Below, piece after piece: positions 49,177 through 57,655 of a stretch of 64,000 nt of DNA. The notes beneath the pieces were generated by a model. The model ran no database searches. It worked only from the letters and a program-made list of their open reading frames with translations, and was not told where the DNA came from. This stretch comes from Chloroflexota bacterium (GTDB lineage Bacteria > Chloroflexota > Anaerolineae > Anaerolineales > Villigracilaceae): the NCBI GenBank assembly GCA_016191845.1, contig JACPVF010000018.1:48287-112286 (forward strand), written 5' to 3'. The translations under genes and the position numbers were made by a program. Each line of letters opens with the position of its first letter. Within the stretch, counting starts at the first letter, position 1.

Positions 49177-50169
49177 TTATCCGCCTTTAGGCCAGATGGC
49201 CAGTTCGAGGGTCAGACGCTCGAAGTAGCTGTTTCCCGCAGGCGCAGCCTGACCGTATTGCAGGTCCGCGACGGTGGCCAGCAGTTGCAGGGTCTCGGTC
49301 TCAAGGATGATCTGCTTGTGCGGCTCGACCAGCACCAACTCACCCTTGGGTTCGAGGCGACTGCGCAGGTTCTGGTCATTGAAAGCGTGTTCGCTCATCA
49401 ATACCTTGGTGGCCGTCTTGATGTCGTTCTTGTCGAACAGCCAGACCTCCAACGCGGTAACCTTCTTCGGGTCGCCCACGCCGACAGTCTCGGAAACGCC
49501 CACGCCGTATTCGCCAAGGAACTCGCCACCCTGCGTGTCGATGCTGAAGGACTCATCATACAGGTCGTCGCCGAGCAGGTAGGTGGTCATTACCTGGGTG
49601 ATGGGCGGGGCCAGGCCCAGACCTTCGAAGTCGGTCCGTTCGGCGTTACGGCTGGCTTCCACGGCTTGCATCGAGACAGTCGGCTCGCCGCCGCCACTTT
49701 TGGCAAGCAAACGGCGCAGGAAGATAAAGCCACCCGCCACTGCCAGTGCCAGCAAAGCGATCAAGAAAATGCTCAACACCCAACCGCTCACTGAAGTAGT
49801 CCCACCGCCTTGCGAAGCGGCCGTGGGCGGGAACTGACCCGCCAACTGTGTGAACGCAGCCAGGGTATTCGGGTCCAGGCCCTTCGGGTTGGCAGTGACC
49901 CGCTGAAGGAGTTCAGGGCCAAACTGGCCAAGACTCTGCCAGCGCTGGACTGCCAGGTTCGGGTCCGCATTGACTCGGAAGGAGTCGATTGTCATTCGCA
50001 GGTAATCTTCGCGCAGGTCGTCGCGCAGGTACGCGGGGGTTGCATCCACAAATTTAACAGGGTCGACCCCCCAGCCCCACGCAAGGCCAAGCGCGATCCC
50101 CACGATCGCCGCCAGGACCACCATCACGATCGGGCGTTTCAGGAAATTCAACACGGTCTGCATCTGCAT
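49177..50169 (-). CDS. Uncharacterised two-helix membrane protein with C-terminal soluble domain
   Basis: A 330-residue protein that I cannot assign. One membrane helix lies at about 12-36 (VMVVLAAIVGIALGLAWGWGV) and a second at about 138-160 (VLSIFLIALLALAVAGGFIFL). The segment between them (about 37-130) is helical, contains DATPAYLRDDLREDYLRMTIDSF, and would be extracytoplasmic. The C-terminal 165 residues form a soluble domain with strands FSIDTQGGEFLGEYGVGVSE and VTALEVWLFDKNDIKTATKVLMSEHA. The AAGGAG ribosome binding site selects the ATG at 50169. It is the last gene of a minus-strand run with a methyltransferase and a small membrane protein. The role is unknown. Confidence 0.62.
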   Translation of the reverse strand: MQMQTVLNFLKRPIVMVVLAAIVGIALGLAWGWGVDPVKFVDATPAYLRDDLREDYLRMTIDSFRVNADPNLAVQRWQSLGQFGPELLQRVTANPKGLDPNTLAAFTQLAGQFPPTAASQGGGTTSVSGWVLSIFLIALLALAVAGGFIFLRRLLAKSGGGEPTVSMQAVEASRNAERTDFEGLGLAPPITQVMTTYLLGDDLYDESFSIDTQGGEFLGEYGVGVSETVGVGDPKKVTALEVWLFDKNDIKTATKVLMSEHAFNDQNLRSRLEPKGELVLVEPHKQIILETETLQLLATVADLQYGQAAPAGNSYFERLTLELAIWPKGG

Positions 50170-50211
50170 AATCGGCTCCTTTTCGGTGACGATTTGATTA
50201 TACAAGAAAAA

Positions 50212-51609
50212 TCAGCGAACTTCCATAAAATACAAGGTTCGTTCAGAGTCCCGAAGGTCCACCTTCTCCAGGATCTTGAAGCGAGGGGCAAAGGCCGCCT
50301 CGAAACCGTCCAGCGTATAGGTTGGGAAGATGTCGGCACGGGTGGCAAGCAACTTCTTCACCTGGCTGTCGGATTTGGGCACGAACTCGAGGATTAGCCG
50401 TCGACCCGCCTCGGCGAAGAAATCCGCCAGTTGCGGCAGAGGGACGTTATTCGAGATGGCCAGGTGGTGGATGACTGCCAGTGCCAGCACGAGGTCGGCG
50501 GGACCGCGCTGGGCGAAGGAATCGCGCTCGCGGTTGGCCCAGCCCAGGGAAGGGCTGGGATTGGTCAGATCCAGCACCAATGGCAGGAGGGTCTGCTCCT
50601 TGGCTGCCTTGACCTGACGATAGTTCTGCTCGACGGCGGCAGGGTCCACATCGAAGGCAACGGTGAACGCGCCCGAGGCGGCCGCCGCGCGGCTGAAGAC
50701 GCCGTTGTTCGCGCCCAGGTCCCAAACGACGGACGGCTCAATACGCGCCGTCCACTCGCCCACCAGTTGCTTCTTATGCTCGAAGGCGGCGTCGGAGTAA
50801 TTGGTGATGTCGTAGTAGTTGCCCCATTCCGTGCCCGCGGGTTTCCACTCCAGCTTCCTGACCGCCCCTTCCAGGCTCTCCAGCAGGCCCAGGAAGGCAT
50901 TCTGCGACATTTGCGCCCTGGGGGCCGTCTGCTTGACGTCTGCGTCGGCGTAGCGGGTCTGTGCGCCCGCGTGGACGTGGATATGGGTCAGCAGGCCGAA
51001 GTCGAGGCGGGTGCGGAAGGGGAGCAGGCGGCTGGCCAGGTCGAGCGGAACGCCGTCGATGTAGACGCGCAGCAACTGGCTCAGGCGGACATCCACATGG
51101 GCCATCAGCGCCAGCGGAACCAGGAAGTGCTGGCAGAACTGACGGTAAGCGTCCCAGGGCTGGCCTTCCTTATACAGGCCGAACGAGAGGGTGTCGATCA
51201 AAGTCGCCTTGCCGCGCACGAACTGGATGTTGTAGGCGCTGGCATCCTTGAGTGACATGCCTGCCTTGAGCGCGCGCTTCTGGATCGACAGCGTCGCCAG
51301 GGCGGCATCCTTCAACTGGCTGAACGACCATTCGTAGGGATAGGAGATGAACGGAACGCGCTCAGGCTGGATGACCTTGAACACGAACTCGGCCTGGACC
51401 GGAGCCTGGTCCGCTTCGACGTGCGGAATCAGCAACCCCGCCTTGACCAGCCTGTCGTACAGGCCCGAGTCCATCAGGCGGGTATACTCGTCCGCGTAGG
51501 AGCGGTTGATCTGGCGCAACAGGACCCCATCACGGGTAAACAAAAACCCGCTGGGGTCCCGAAACGAGGCAGACAGCTGATTCGACTCAGGCATCGGCGT
51601 TGTCATCAT
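50212..51609 (-). CDS. SAM-dependent methyltransferase of the NoeA-like type
   Basis: A 465-residue protein. The N-terminal half (about 1-250) is not a catalytic methyltransferase domain but is conserved in NoeA-like proteins (FTRDGVLLRQINRSYADEYTRLMDSGLYDRLV; FISYPYEWSFSQLKDAALATLSIQKRAL). A Rossmann methyltransferase domain follows (about 280-460), with motif I VVWDLGANNGVFSRAAA, an acidic end to strand 2 in VAFDVDPAA and a motif around DLVLALAVIHHLAI. The substrate is unknown; family members have been tied to nodulation or surface modification. The start overlaps the end of the small membrane-protein gene by about 22 bases; the ATG at 51609 is used but later ones (51606, 51594) are possible. 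Confidence 0.8.
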   Translation of the reverse strand: MMTTPMPESNQLSASFRDPSGFLFTRDGVLLRQINRSYADEYTRLMDSGLYDRLVKAGLLIPHVEADQAPVQAEFVFKVIQPERVPFISYPYEWSFSQLKDAALATLSIQKRALKAGMSLKDASAYNIQFVRGKATLIDTLSFGLYKEGQPWDAYRQFCQHFLVPLALMAHVDVRLSQLLRVYIDGVPLDLASRLLPFRTRLDFGLLTHIHVHAGAQTRYADADVKQTAPRAQMSQNAFLGLLESLEGAVRKLEWKPAGTEWGNYYDITNYSDAAFEHKKQLVGEWTARIEPSVVWDLGANNGVFSRAAAASGAFTVAFDVDPAAVEQNYRQVKAAKEQTLLPLVLDLTNPSPSLGWANRERDSFAQRGPADLVLALAVIHHLAISNNVPLPQLADFFAEAGRRLILEFVPKSDSQVKKLLATRADIFPTYTLDGFEAAFAPRFKILEKVDLRDSERTLYFMEVR

Positions 51610-51766
51610 CCTGGTCTACGGCCTGGTCCTTCTTGCCGAAGAGACTTTTGATCTTGCTCCAAGAGGCGCGCAGGGCAATTCCGATTGCCAGCAGGGACGC
51701 GATCAAGACCTGAATGATGATACTGCCCGACCCAGGGTCGAGGTAAGGGGGAGGTGAGAATAACAT
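51587..51766 (-). CDS. Small membrane protein with PGSGS motif
   Basis: A 59-residue protein (MLFSPPPYLDPGSGSIIIQVLIASLLAIGIALRASW...) with one membrane helix (about 15-35) and a charged C-terminal tail rich in K and then D. The YLDPGSGS sequence before the helix is a recurring feature of small proteins next to NoeA-like methyltransferases, as here. The start is the ATG at 51766 because AGGA lies six bases upstream; a TTG two codons earlier is less likely. Overlap with the methyltransferase gene suggests coupled translation. The gene begins nine bases after the topA stop. The role is unknown. Confidence 0.7.
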   Translation of the reverse strand: MLFSPPPYLDPGSGSIIIQVLIASLLAIGIALRASWSKIKSLFGKKDQAVDQDDDNADA

Positions 51767-51774
51767 GGGCAATC

Positions 51775-54084
51775 CTATTCGACGATCTCAGGAACAACTT
51801 CCTCCAAGAGGAAGCTTTCCTGGCATTGGGTGCACTGCGCTTCGCGCTTGTTGGCGATGACCAGCAATCCGCTGCATTTCGGGCAGGGACGGGCCAACGG
51901 TTTCTTCCACGAGGTGAAATCGCAGTTGGGATAATTCAAGCAGCCGTAGAAGACGCGGCCCTTACGGGTCTTGCGTTCCACCAGGTCACCGCCATCCTTC
52001 GGGCAGGAGACACCGATCTTCTCCAGCCACGGCTCGGTATATCGGCAGGTCGGGAATCCGCTGCAAGAAATGAATTTGCCGTAACGGCCATAGCGGATAA
52101 CCAGGTCCCGTCCACACTCGGGGCAGGCGCGGCCGATCGGCTCGGGTCCCGACTTGACAACGGGCATGTCGGCCTGGGCCTTCTGCACGTCGGCGGCAAA
52201 GGGTGTGTAGAACTCCTGCATGACCTCCGCCCAGTGAGCCTGGCCCTCGGCGATCTTATCGAGGTCCTCCTCCATGCGGGCGGTGAAGGACAGGTCCACC
52301 ACGTCGGAAAAATACTGGATCATCAAATCATTGACCAGTGTGCCCGTCTCGGTGGGAACCAAACGCTTGTCGATGCGTTCGACGTATCCGCGCGCCTGGA
52401 TGGTCGAGAGCGTGGGCGCATACGTGGACGGGCGTCCGATGCCGTTCTCTTCGAGCGCAGCCACCAGCGAAGCCTCGCTAAAACGCGGCGGCGGCTGGGT
52501 GAAATGCTGCTCGGGGATCAGACGGACCAATTCCTGCTTCTGGCCCTCGGCCACATCCGCGGGGATACGGACGTTCTCTTCTTCGTCCTCGGTCTTGACA
52601 TCCTCGTTCTTGGCCTCTTCGTACACGACCAGGAAACCAGGGAACTTGACCGCTGAACCCGACGCGCGCAACAAATACTCATGCGCGGACGTCTTGCCCG
52701 TCACTTCGACCTGCAGGGTGTCGTACACAGCGGCTTCCATCTGTGAGGCCACGAAGCGCTGCCAGATCAAATTGTAGAGCTTATACATGGCGGGCTCAAG
52801 GAAGGGCTTGACCTTCTCAGGGTCGCGCATGACCGAGGTTGGGCGGATGGCCTCATGGGCTTCTTGAGCGCCCGCAGATTTGGTCTTGTAGACGGGCGGT
52901 TCGGGCGGCAGGTAGTCGGCTCCGTATTTGCCCGTCACATATTCGCGTGCTTCATTCTGGGCCAGCGTTGAAACGTTGGTCGAGTCGGTACGCATGTAGG
53001 TGATGAGGCCCGTCGTGCCACCATTGCCCACATCCTGACCTTCGTACAGGCCCTGGGCCAGCGCCATTGTCCGCTTGGCGGTGAAGCCCAGTTTGCGAGA
53101 GGCCTCCTGCTGCAACGTGGATGTGGTGAACGGCGCAGACGGTCTGCGGCGGCGCTCTCCGCGCTTGACCTTGGTGATGGCGTAGGCCGCCGTCTCCATA
53201 TCGATGAGGAAGGGCTTGACTGACTCCTCATTGGGCAGCCCGGGATCGTTATTGTCGATCTTGACCAGTTTGGCGAGGAAGGACTGCTTCAAGCCTTCGG
53301 GCTTGAACTCCGCATGGATGGACCAATATTCGACGGGCACGAACGCGTCGATCTCACGCTCGCGCTCGACGATCAGGCGCAGCGCCACCGATTGGACGCG
53401 TCCCGCCGACAGGCGGCTGCGCACCTTCTCCCACAGGATCGGGCTGATGCTGTATCCCACCAGACGGTCCAGCACGCGGCGTGCCTGCTGGGCGTTGACC
53501 AGGTTCATGTCGATCTCGCGCGGGTGCGCAAAAGCCTCGTTAATGGCAGGCTCGGTGATCTCATGGAAGACCACGCGTTTGGTACGCTCAGGCTCGATCT
53601 CGGCGGCTTCCATCAGATGCCAGGAGATCGACTCGCCTTCGCGGTCGGGGTCGGTCGCCAGGTAGATTTCCGCGGCGGACTTGGCCAGCTTCTTGATCTC
53701 CTTGACGACTTCCTTCTTCTCGTTCGGGACGCGGTACTTCGGCTGGAAATTATTCTCCACGTCCACGGAAAGCTGCGACTTCAACAGGTCACGCACGTGC
53801 CCTACTGAGGCGCGGACCGTATAGCCCCTGCCCAGGAAGCGGCCCACCGTCTTGGCCTTGGCAGGCGACTCGACGATGACCAGCTTGCCTTCACGGGGCT
53901 TTTCCACCTTCTGCTTCTCGGGCGGAGTCATCCCAGCGTGCGCATCGGTCCTGCCCATGCGGAACAACTTGGTCCCGCACTCGGGACACACACCGACGGT
54001 CACAGGTGAACCCTTGGCATTGAAAGACGCAACGGGATCCTTCATCTCCCGCTTGGTCTTGCACTTCATGCAATAAGCTTCCAA
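51775..54084 (-). CDS. topA: DNA topoisomerase I with N-terminal DUF5679 zinc ribbon
   Basis: A 769-residue type IA topoisomerase that relaxes negative supercoils. An extra N-terminal zinc ribbon (about 1-45: CMKCKTKREMKDP ... CPECGTKL) of the DUF5679 type precedes the Toprim domain (about 66-185; LVIVESPAKAKTVG and the acidic DPDREGE). The catalytic tyrosine is about residue 363 in ITYMRTDST. The C terminus holds three topoisomerase zinc fingers (CPECGRDLVIRYGRYGKFISCSGFPTC; CPKDGGDLVERKTRKGRVFYGCLNYPNC; CPKCSGLLVIANKREAQCTQC). Translation starts at TTG, fixed by GGAGG eight bases upstream. It lies in a long minus-strand run downstream of manC. Confidence 0.95.
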   Translation of the reverse strand: MEAYCMKCKTKREMKDPVASFNAKGSPVTVGVCPECGTKLFRMGRTDAHAGMTPPEKQKVEKPREGKLVIVESPAKAKTVGRFLGRGYTVRASVGHVRDLLKSQLSVDVENNFQPKYRVPNEKKEVVKEIKKLAKSAAEIYLATDPDREGESISWHLMEAAEIEPERTKRVVFHEITEPAINEAFAHPREIDMNLVNAQQARRVLDRLVGYSISPILWEKVRSRLSAGRVQSVALRLIVEREREIDAFVPVEYWSIHAEFKPEGLKQSFLAKLVKIDNNDPGLPNEESVKPFLIDMETAAYAITKVKRGERRRRPSAPFTTSTLQQEASRKLGFTAKRTMALAQGLYEGQDVGNGGTTGLITYMRTDSTNVSTLAQNEAREYVTGKYGADYLPPEPPVYKTKSAGAQEAHEAIRPTSVMRDPEKVKPFLEPAMYKLYNLIWQRFVASQMEAAVYDTLQVEVTGKTSAHEYLLRASGSAVKFPGFLVVYEEAKNEDVKTEDEEENVRIPADVAEGQKQELVRLIPEQHFTQPPPRFSEASLVAALEENGIGRPSTYAPTLSTIQARGYVERIDKRLVPTETGTLVNDLMIQYFSDVVDLSFTARMEEDLDKIAEGQAHWAEVMQEFYTPFAADVQKAQADMPVVKSGPEPIGRACPECGRDLVIRYGRYGKFISCSGFPTCRYTEPWLEKIGVSCPKDGGDLVERKTRKGRVFYGCLNYPNCDFTSWKKPLARPCPKCSGLLVIANKREAQCTQCQESFLLEEVVPEIVE

Positions 54085-54128
54085 AACTCAAACCTCCAGG
54101 GAACCTGGCCTACCGATCCGTTCCCTCA

Positions 54129-55232
54129 TCACAAATATTGATGTAATTCATTCTTTTTCAACGTATCCACCACGGCGCGGACCTTCTGTGAATGATCCTT
54201 GTGGCAGACCAGCAGCACATCGCCGCTGTCGACGATGATGACGTCGTGCAGGCCGATGGTCACGACCAGACGCTCGCTGCGATTCCCATAGACCAGCGAG
54301 TTGCGTGTGTCTTCCGCAATATGCTGGCCTGCAAAGACGATATTGCCATCTTTATCGGGCAGGAGCACATCGAAGAGCGAATCCCACGAACCGACATCGC
54401 TCCACTCCAGACCGCCTGCGGGCAATACCGCCACCTTCTCGGCGTGCTCCATGATGCCGTAGTCGATGGTCTCATTCTTCAACCCAGGCCAGACCTTCTG
54501 GACCACCTCATCCCGCCTGGGCGTCGCCCAAGCAGACTCGATCTGGCACAGGGATCCGTACAGGTCGGGCATCAGGCGTTCGATCTCGGTCAGGATGGCA
54601 CCCGCCTTCCAGACGAACATCCCCGAGTTCCAGGAATGATCGCCTGTGCTGAGCATGACGCGCGCCTGCTCTTCCGTCGGCTTTTCCCTGAAGCGAGAGA
54701 CATGATACACGGGATAGATTACACGCTCGGGAATCGGGTCACCGCGCTGGATATATCCGTAGCCCGTGCCTGGATAGGTGGGCGTGATTCCCAGGGTAAC
54801 CAGGTAATCCTTCTCGGCCACATCCACCGCCACGCGGATCAATAAATGGAACAGGTCGCGGTTGCGGATGAAGTGATCGGCAGGCAGGACCGTCATCACA
54901 GCCTGGGGATCGCGCTGGCGCAGGGCGACAGCCGCCAATCCTACCACCGAAGCGGTGCCGCGTGGAAGGGGTTCCATGAGGAAATTTTCGGCGGGGAGTT
55001 CGGGGGCCTGCTCCTGCAGGCTGGGCGCCTGGTCAGCCACGGTCACCACCAGGATGCGCTCAGGGGGCAATAGACCCATCAAACGGTCCACGGTGGTCTG
55101 GAATAACGTGCGATGTTCCTCCAGCAGGGGGAGCATCTGTTTGGGGCGGTCGCGCCGCGAGACAGGCCAAAGGCGAGTCCCGCCGCCGCCTGCCATGATC
55201 ACCGCATAGGTGTGATCAAGGATATCGGTCAT
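54129..55232 (-). CDS. manC: Mannose-1-phosphate guanylyltransferase
   Basis: A 367-residue nucleotidyltransferase that makes GDP-mannose for polysaccharides and glycolipids. The GMP-binding start is VIMAGGGGTRLWPVSRRDRPKQ (about 11-32) with the catalytic RxxxxPKQ. The FREKPTEEQA signature is at about 183-192, and SWNSGMFVW and the YGIMEHAEKVAVLP segment are typical. The C-terminal left-handed helix domain is short, so it is the monofunctional type without the isomerase domain. The ATG overlaps the dprA stop (ATGA). The nearby glycosyltransferases could use its product. Confidence 0.93.
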   Translation of the reverse strand: MTDILDHTYAVIMAGGGGTRLWPVSRRDRPKQMLPLLEEHRTLFQTTVDRLMGLLPPERILVVTVADQAPSLQEQAPELPAENFLMEPLPRGTASVVGLAAVALRQRDPQAVMTVLPADHFIRNRDLFHLLIRVAVDVAEKDYLVTLGITPTYPGTGYGYIQRGDPIPERVIYPVYHVSRFREKPTEEQARVMLSTGDHSWNSGMFVWKAGAILTEIERLMPDLYGSLCQIESAWATPRRDEVVQKVWPGLKNETIDYGIMEHAEKVAVLPAGGLEWSDVGSWDSLFDVLLPDKDGNIVFAGQHIAEDTRNSLVYGNRSERLVVTIGLHDVIIVDSGDVLLVCHKDHSQKVRAVVDTLKKNELHQYL

Positions 55233-56335
55233 GTAAGATAATCTCCATTCGCTTCACGGATCGAGACATAGTGCATTCCGCCAACCTGACGCACCATACC
55301 TTTAAGTTCCATCAGGGTAAGTGTAGCGGAGACTTTCTCAATTGGCAAGCCAGTCTGATTTCCCAGTTCGTCCACGTGGACGGGCTGTTCACCCAATGCT
55401 GCCAGTAGTTTCGCCTCAACCTCGTCACTGGGCAAGATCTTGCGGGCGGCCTTGTGCTCGCCCATGCGCGTCAGGTTCAGGGCCTGCATCAGGTCGCTGG
55501 CGGTCAATAACGGTTGTGCGCCGTTCTGGATGAGCTTGTTGGTACCCTTGCTCTGCGGAGCCAGGATACTGCCAGGCACGGCGAAGATCTCACGTCCCTG
55601 CTCGGCAGCAAACTCGGCCGTGATGAGCGCTCCGCTGGTCTCGCCCGCCTCGATCACCACCACCGCCAGCGACAACCCCGAGATGATGCGGTTGCGCGGC
55701 GGAAAGTTCGAGGCGTCGGGCGGTGTGCCTGGCGCGTAATCGCTGACCACCGCGCCGCGTTCCATCATCTGTTCGGCCAGGGCACGATGCTCAGGCGGAT
55801 AGATACGGTCCACGCCCGAGCCGAGCACGCCGATGGTGCGTCCGCCCGCCTTGAGCGCGGCCGTGTGCGCCACCGCATCCACGCCGCGCGCCAATCCGCT
55901 GACTACAGTGATACCGTTGGCGGCCAGGAAGGAGGCAATCTCCTCGGTCACCTGTCGGCCATAGGGCGTGACCCGCCGCGTCCCCACGATTCCCACGGCA
56001 AACACGTCATCGGGCAGGTACTCACCGCGCAGGTACAACACGGGCGGCGGCTGGTCGATCTCGCGCAATCGCGCGGGATACAACTCGTCGTCCCAGGTCA
56101 GGATTTGGATGCCTTGTCGGGCAATCTGCTCGGAGATTTTTTCGAGGTCCACGCTCTCACGTGCCTGGATGACGCGCTCGACCAGCTTCGCCCCCAAGCC
56201 TGCCTCCGCCAAATCGGCGGGATTCCCCTTCCAGGCCGTTTCCAAATCCCCAAAATGATGGATCAGCGCCTGCAAGCGCACAGCGCCAATCCCTTTGATC
56301 AACGTAAATCCGACCCAATACCGTTTATCGTCCAT
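55229..56335 (-). CDS. dprA: DNA-processing protein DprA
   Basis: A 368-residue DprA, which loads RecA on incoming single-stranded DNA in natural transformation. The SAM-like N terminus (about 8-60) is followed by the Rossmann core with VGIVGTRRVTPYGRQVTEEIA (about 112-132), VVSGLARGVDAVAHTAAL, the FPPRNRIISGLS motif and ETSGALITAEFAAEQGREIFAVPG. A C-terminal winged-helix domain (about 300-360; VHVDELGNQTGLPIEKVSATLTLMELKGMV) is present. It sits in a run with RimM upstream and ManC downstream. Its presence suggests DNA-uptake or recombination ability, but no comEA/comEC genes are in view. Confidence 0.94.
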   Translation of the reverse strand: MDDKRYWVGFTLIKGIGAVRLQALIHHFGDLETAWKGNPADLAEAGLGAKLVERVIQARESVDLEKISEQIARQGIQILTWDDELYPARLREIDQPPPVLYLRGEYLPDDVFAVGIVGTRRVTPYGRQVTEEIASFLAANGITVVSGLARGVDAVAHTAALKAGGRTIGVLGSGVDRIYPPEHRALAEQMMERGAVVSDYAPGTPPDASNFPPRNRIISGLSLAVVVIEAGETSGALITAEFAAEQGREIFAVPGSILAPQSKGTNKLIQNGAQPLLTASDLMQALNLTRMGEHKAARKILPSDEVEAKLLAALGEQPVHVDELGNQTGLPIEKVSATLTLMELKGMVRQVGGMHYVSIREANGDYLT

Positions 56336-56365
56336 ACCTCTTGGTAGCGCAGAATGAACTTGTCG

Positions 56366-56899
56366 CTACAGCCCCTCTAATAGATGTACGCGAATGACTC
56401 CCGCCTCAGGCTGCACATCCAGAATGACGGATGGAATGGCGGGCAGCAGGGTTTCCTTGCCCGCTTCATCTTTCACGACGTACACGTCATTCGCGCCCGT
56501 TTCGAGGATCTCAGTCAACGTACCGAGCGGATGATCCTCTTCATCCACCACCTTCAGGCCCAGCAACTGATACTGATAATACTGGCCTTCGGGCAGCGGC
56601 GGGGCATCCTTGGTCTTGATGAAGATCCAGGTGTTGCGATACTGTCCCGCCATCTCGGGTGTGTTCACCCCGCGCAGGCGGACCAGCATATTCTCGCCGT
56701 GCGGGCGGACGGAAGCCAACGTCATCGGCTTGTGCTCATCACCGACGTAGATCTTGCGTCCCGTGCGAAAGCGCTCGGGGAAGTCGGTGTGCAGGTCCAT
56801 GAGAATCTCACCGCTCACCCCGAACGGGCGGCGCAGAAATCCGATCACCAAATATTCAGGCTCGCCGACTGGCGAGCCTGGAAGTTTCACATCAGCCAT
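56366..56899 (-). CDS. rimM: Ribosome maturation factor RimM
   Basis: A 177-residue RimM, needed for 30S maturation around S19 and the 16S head. The N-terminal RimM domain (about 15-100; YLVIGFLRRPFGVSGEILMDLHTDFPERF) is followed by the PRC barrel (about 105-175; YYQYQLLGLKVV and ANDVYVV). The ATG overlaps the TAA of khpA (TAATG), giving the conserved S16-KH-RimM order. Confidence 0.94.
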   Translation of the reverse strand: MADVKLPGSPVGEPEYLVIGFLRRPFGVSGEILMDLHTDFPERFRTGRKIYVGDEHKPMTLASVRPHGENMLVRLRGVNTPEMAGQYRNTWIFIKTKDAPPLPEGQYYQYQLLGLKVVDEEDHPLGTLTEILETGANDVYVVKDEAGKETLLPAIPSVILDVQPEAGVIRVHLLEGL

Positions 56900-57132
56900 T
56901 AGGGTTCAACCACATCGAGCGTGACTTGCTTGCCTTCCCGCTCCGCCGCCACACGCAGGAGGGTACGGATGGAGTTGGCCACCCTGCCGCTCTTGCCAAT
57001 GACGCGCCCCATATCGTCTTTGGACACGCTGAGTTCGAGGCGGATGCGGTTTCCATTGCCGTACTCCTGCACCTGCACCTCTTCGGGATGCTCCACGAGG
57101 GATTTGGCGATATATTCGATGAGTTCTTTCAT
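56899..57132 (-). CDS. khpA: KH-domain RNA-binding protein KhpA
   Basis: A 77-residue type II KH-domain protein (MKELIEYIAKSLVEHPEEV...) with the GxxG loop in GRVIGKSGRVANSIRTLL (about 41-58). It binds RNA, typically with KhpB, and influences cell division or ribosome assembly. The start at 57132 is chosen as the beginning of the conserved sequence. The gene lies between S16 and RimM, the usual place in Firmicutes and Chloroflexota. Confidence 0.93.
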   Translation of the reverse strand: MKELIEYIAKSLVEHPEEVQVQEYGNGNRIRLELSVSKDDMGRVIGKSGRVANSIRTLLRVAAEREGKQVTLDVVEP

Positions 57133-57145
57133 GGCTCTATGTAGA

Positions 57146-57175
57146 ATCAGTGCGGAAATCGCTCTCCGCACTGAT
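57146..57175. promoter_or_regulatory. Stem-loop in the S16-khpA intergenic region
   Basis: ATCAGTGCGGA (57146-57156) and TCCGCACTGAT (57165-57175) are perfect complements around an eight-base loop. No T run follows, so it is an mRNA processing or attenuation stem and not a full terminator. Confidence 0.55.
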
Positions 57176-57185
57176 CATGTGTGAA

Positions 57186-57530
57186 TTAGTCCTTGCGGGT
57201 GCGGACGGGAGCAGCGCGCTTGGCAGCTGCGGCTTCGGCCTCGGCCACGAGGGTCTCGACGGCTTCGCCCTTCTTGAAGCGGTCGAAACGGTCCAGAGTG
57301 CCAGCCGACTTGAAGACCTTTTCCACGGACTCGGTCGGCAGCGCGCCGTTCTTCATCCAGTGATACACGCGGTCTTCCTTGAGCGTGATGGTGGCCGGCT
57401 CAGTGCGCGGGTTGTAGAAGCCCAGGATTTCCAGGAAGCGGCCATCGCGCGGGGCTTCCTTGTCCGCGGCGACGATGCGGTAAGAGGGCTGGCCCTTGAG
57501 ACCGACACGGCGTAAACGAATACGTACCAT
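57186..57530 (-). CDS. rpsP: 30S ribosomal protein S16
   Basis: A 114-residue S16 (MVRIRLRRVGLKGQPSYRIV) with the conserved DGRFLEILGFYNPR block (about 29-42) and the GALPTESVEKVF segment. The C-terminal tail (about 88-114) is alanine- and charge-rich, longer than in E. coli, as often seen in Chloroflexota. It starts the run S16-khpA-rimM-dprA-manC. An extended -10 box TGGTACAAT lies about 115 bases upstream. Confidence 0.96.
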   Translation of the reverse strand: MVRIRLRRVGLKGQPSYRIVAADKEAPRDGRFLEILGFYNPRTEPATITLKEDRVYHWMKNGALPTESVEKVFKSAGTLDRFDRFKKGEAVETLVAEAEAAAAKRAAPVRTRKD

Positions 57531-57642
57531 CGAGAACGTTCTCCTTATGTTGAAAATGCGAATTCAGTGTGCAATCCCCACACACGCGAGAGAGGGGTGC
57601 GTGTAAAGGTCACGCGCTCACGGGCGGAAACTACAGCGGCAT

Positions 57643-57648
57643 ATTGTA
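57643..57648 (-). promoter_or_regulatory. Extended -10 box for the rpsP operon
   Basis: On the minus strand TGGTACAAT, with no good -35 box, lies about 113 bases upstream of the S16 ATG. Confidence 0.45.
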
Positions 57649-57655
57649 CCAGACT

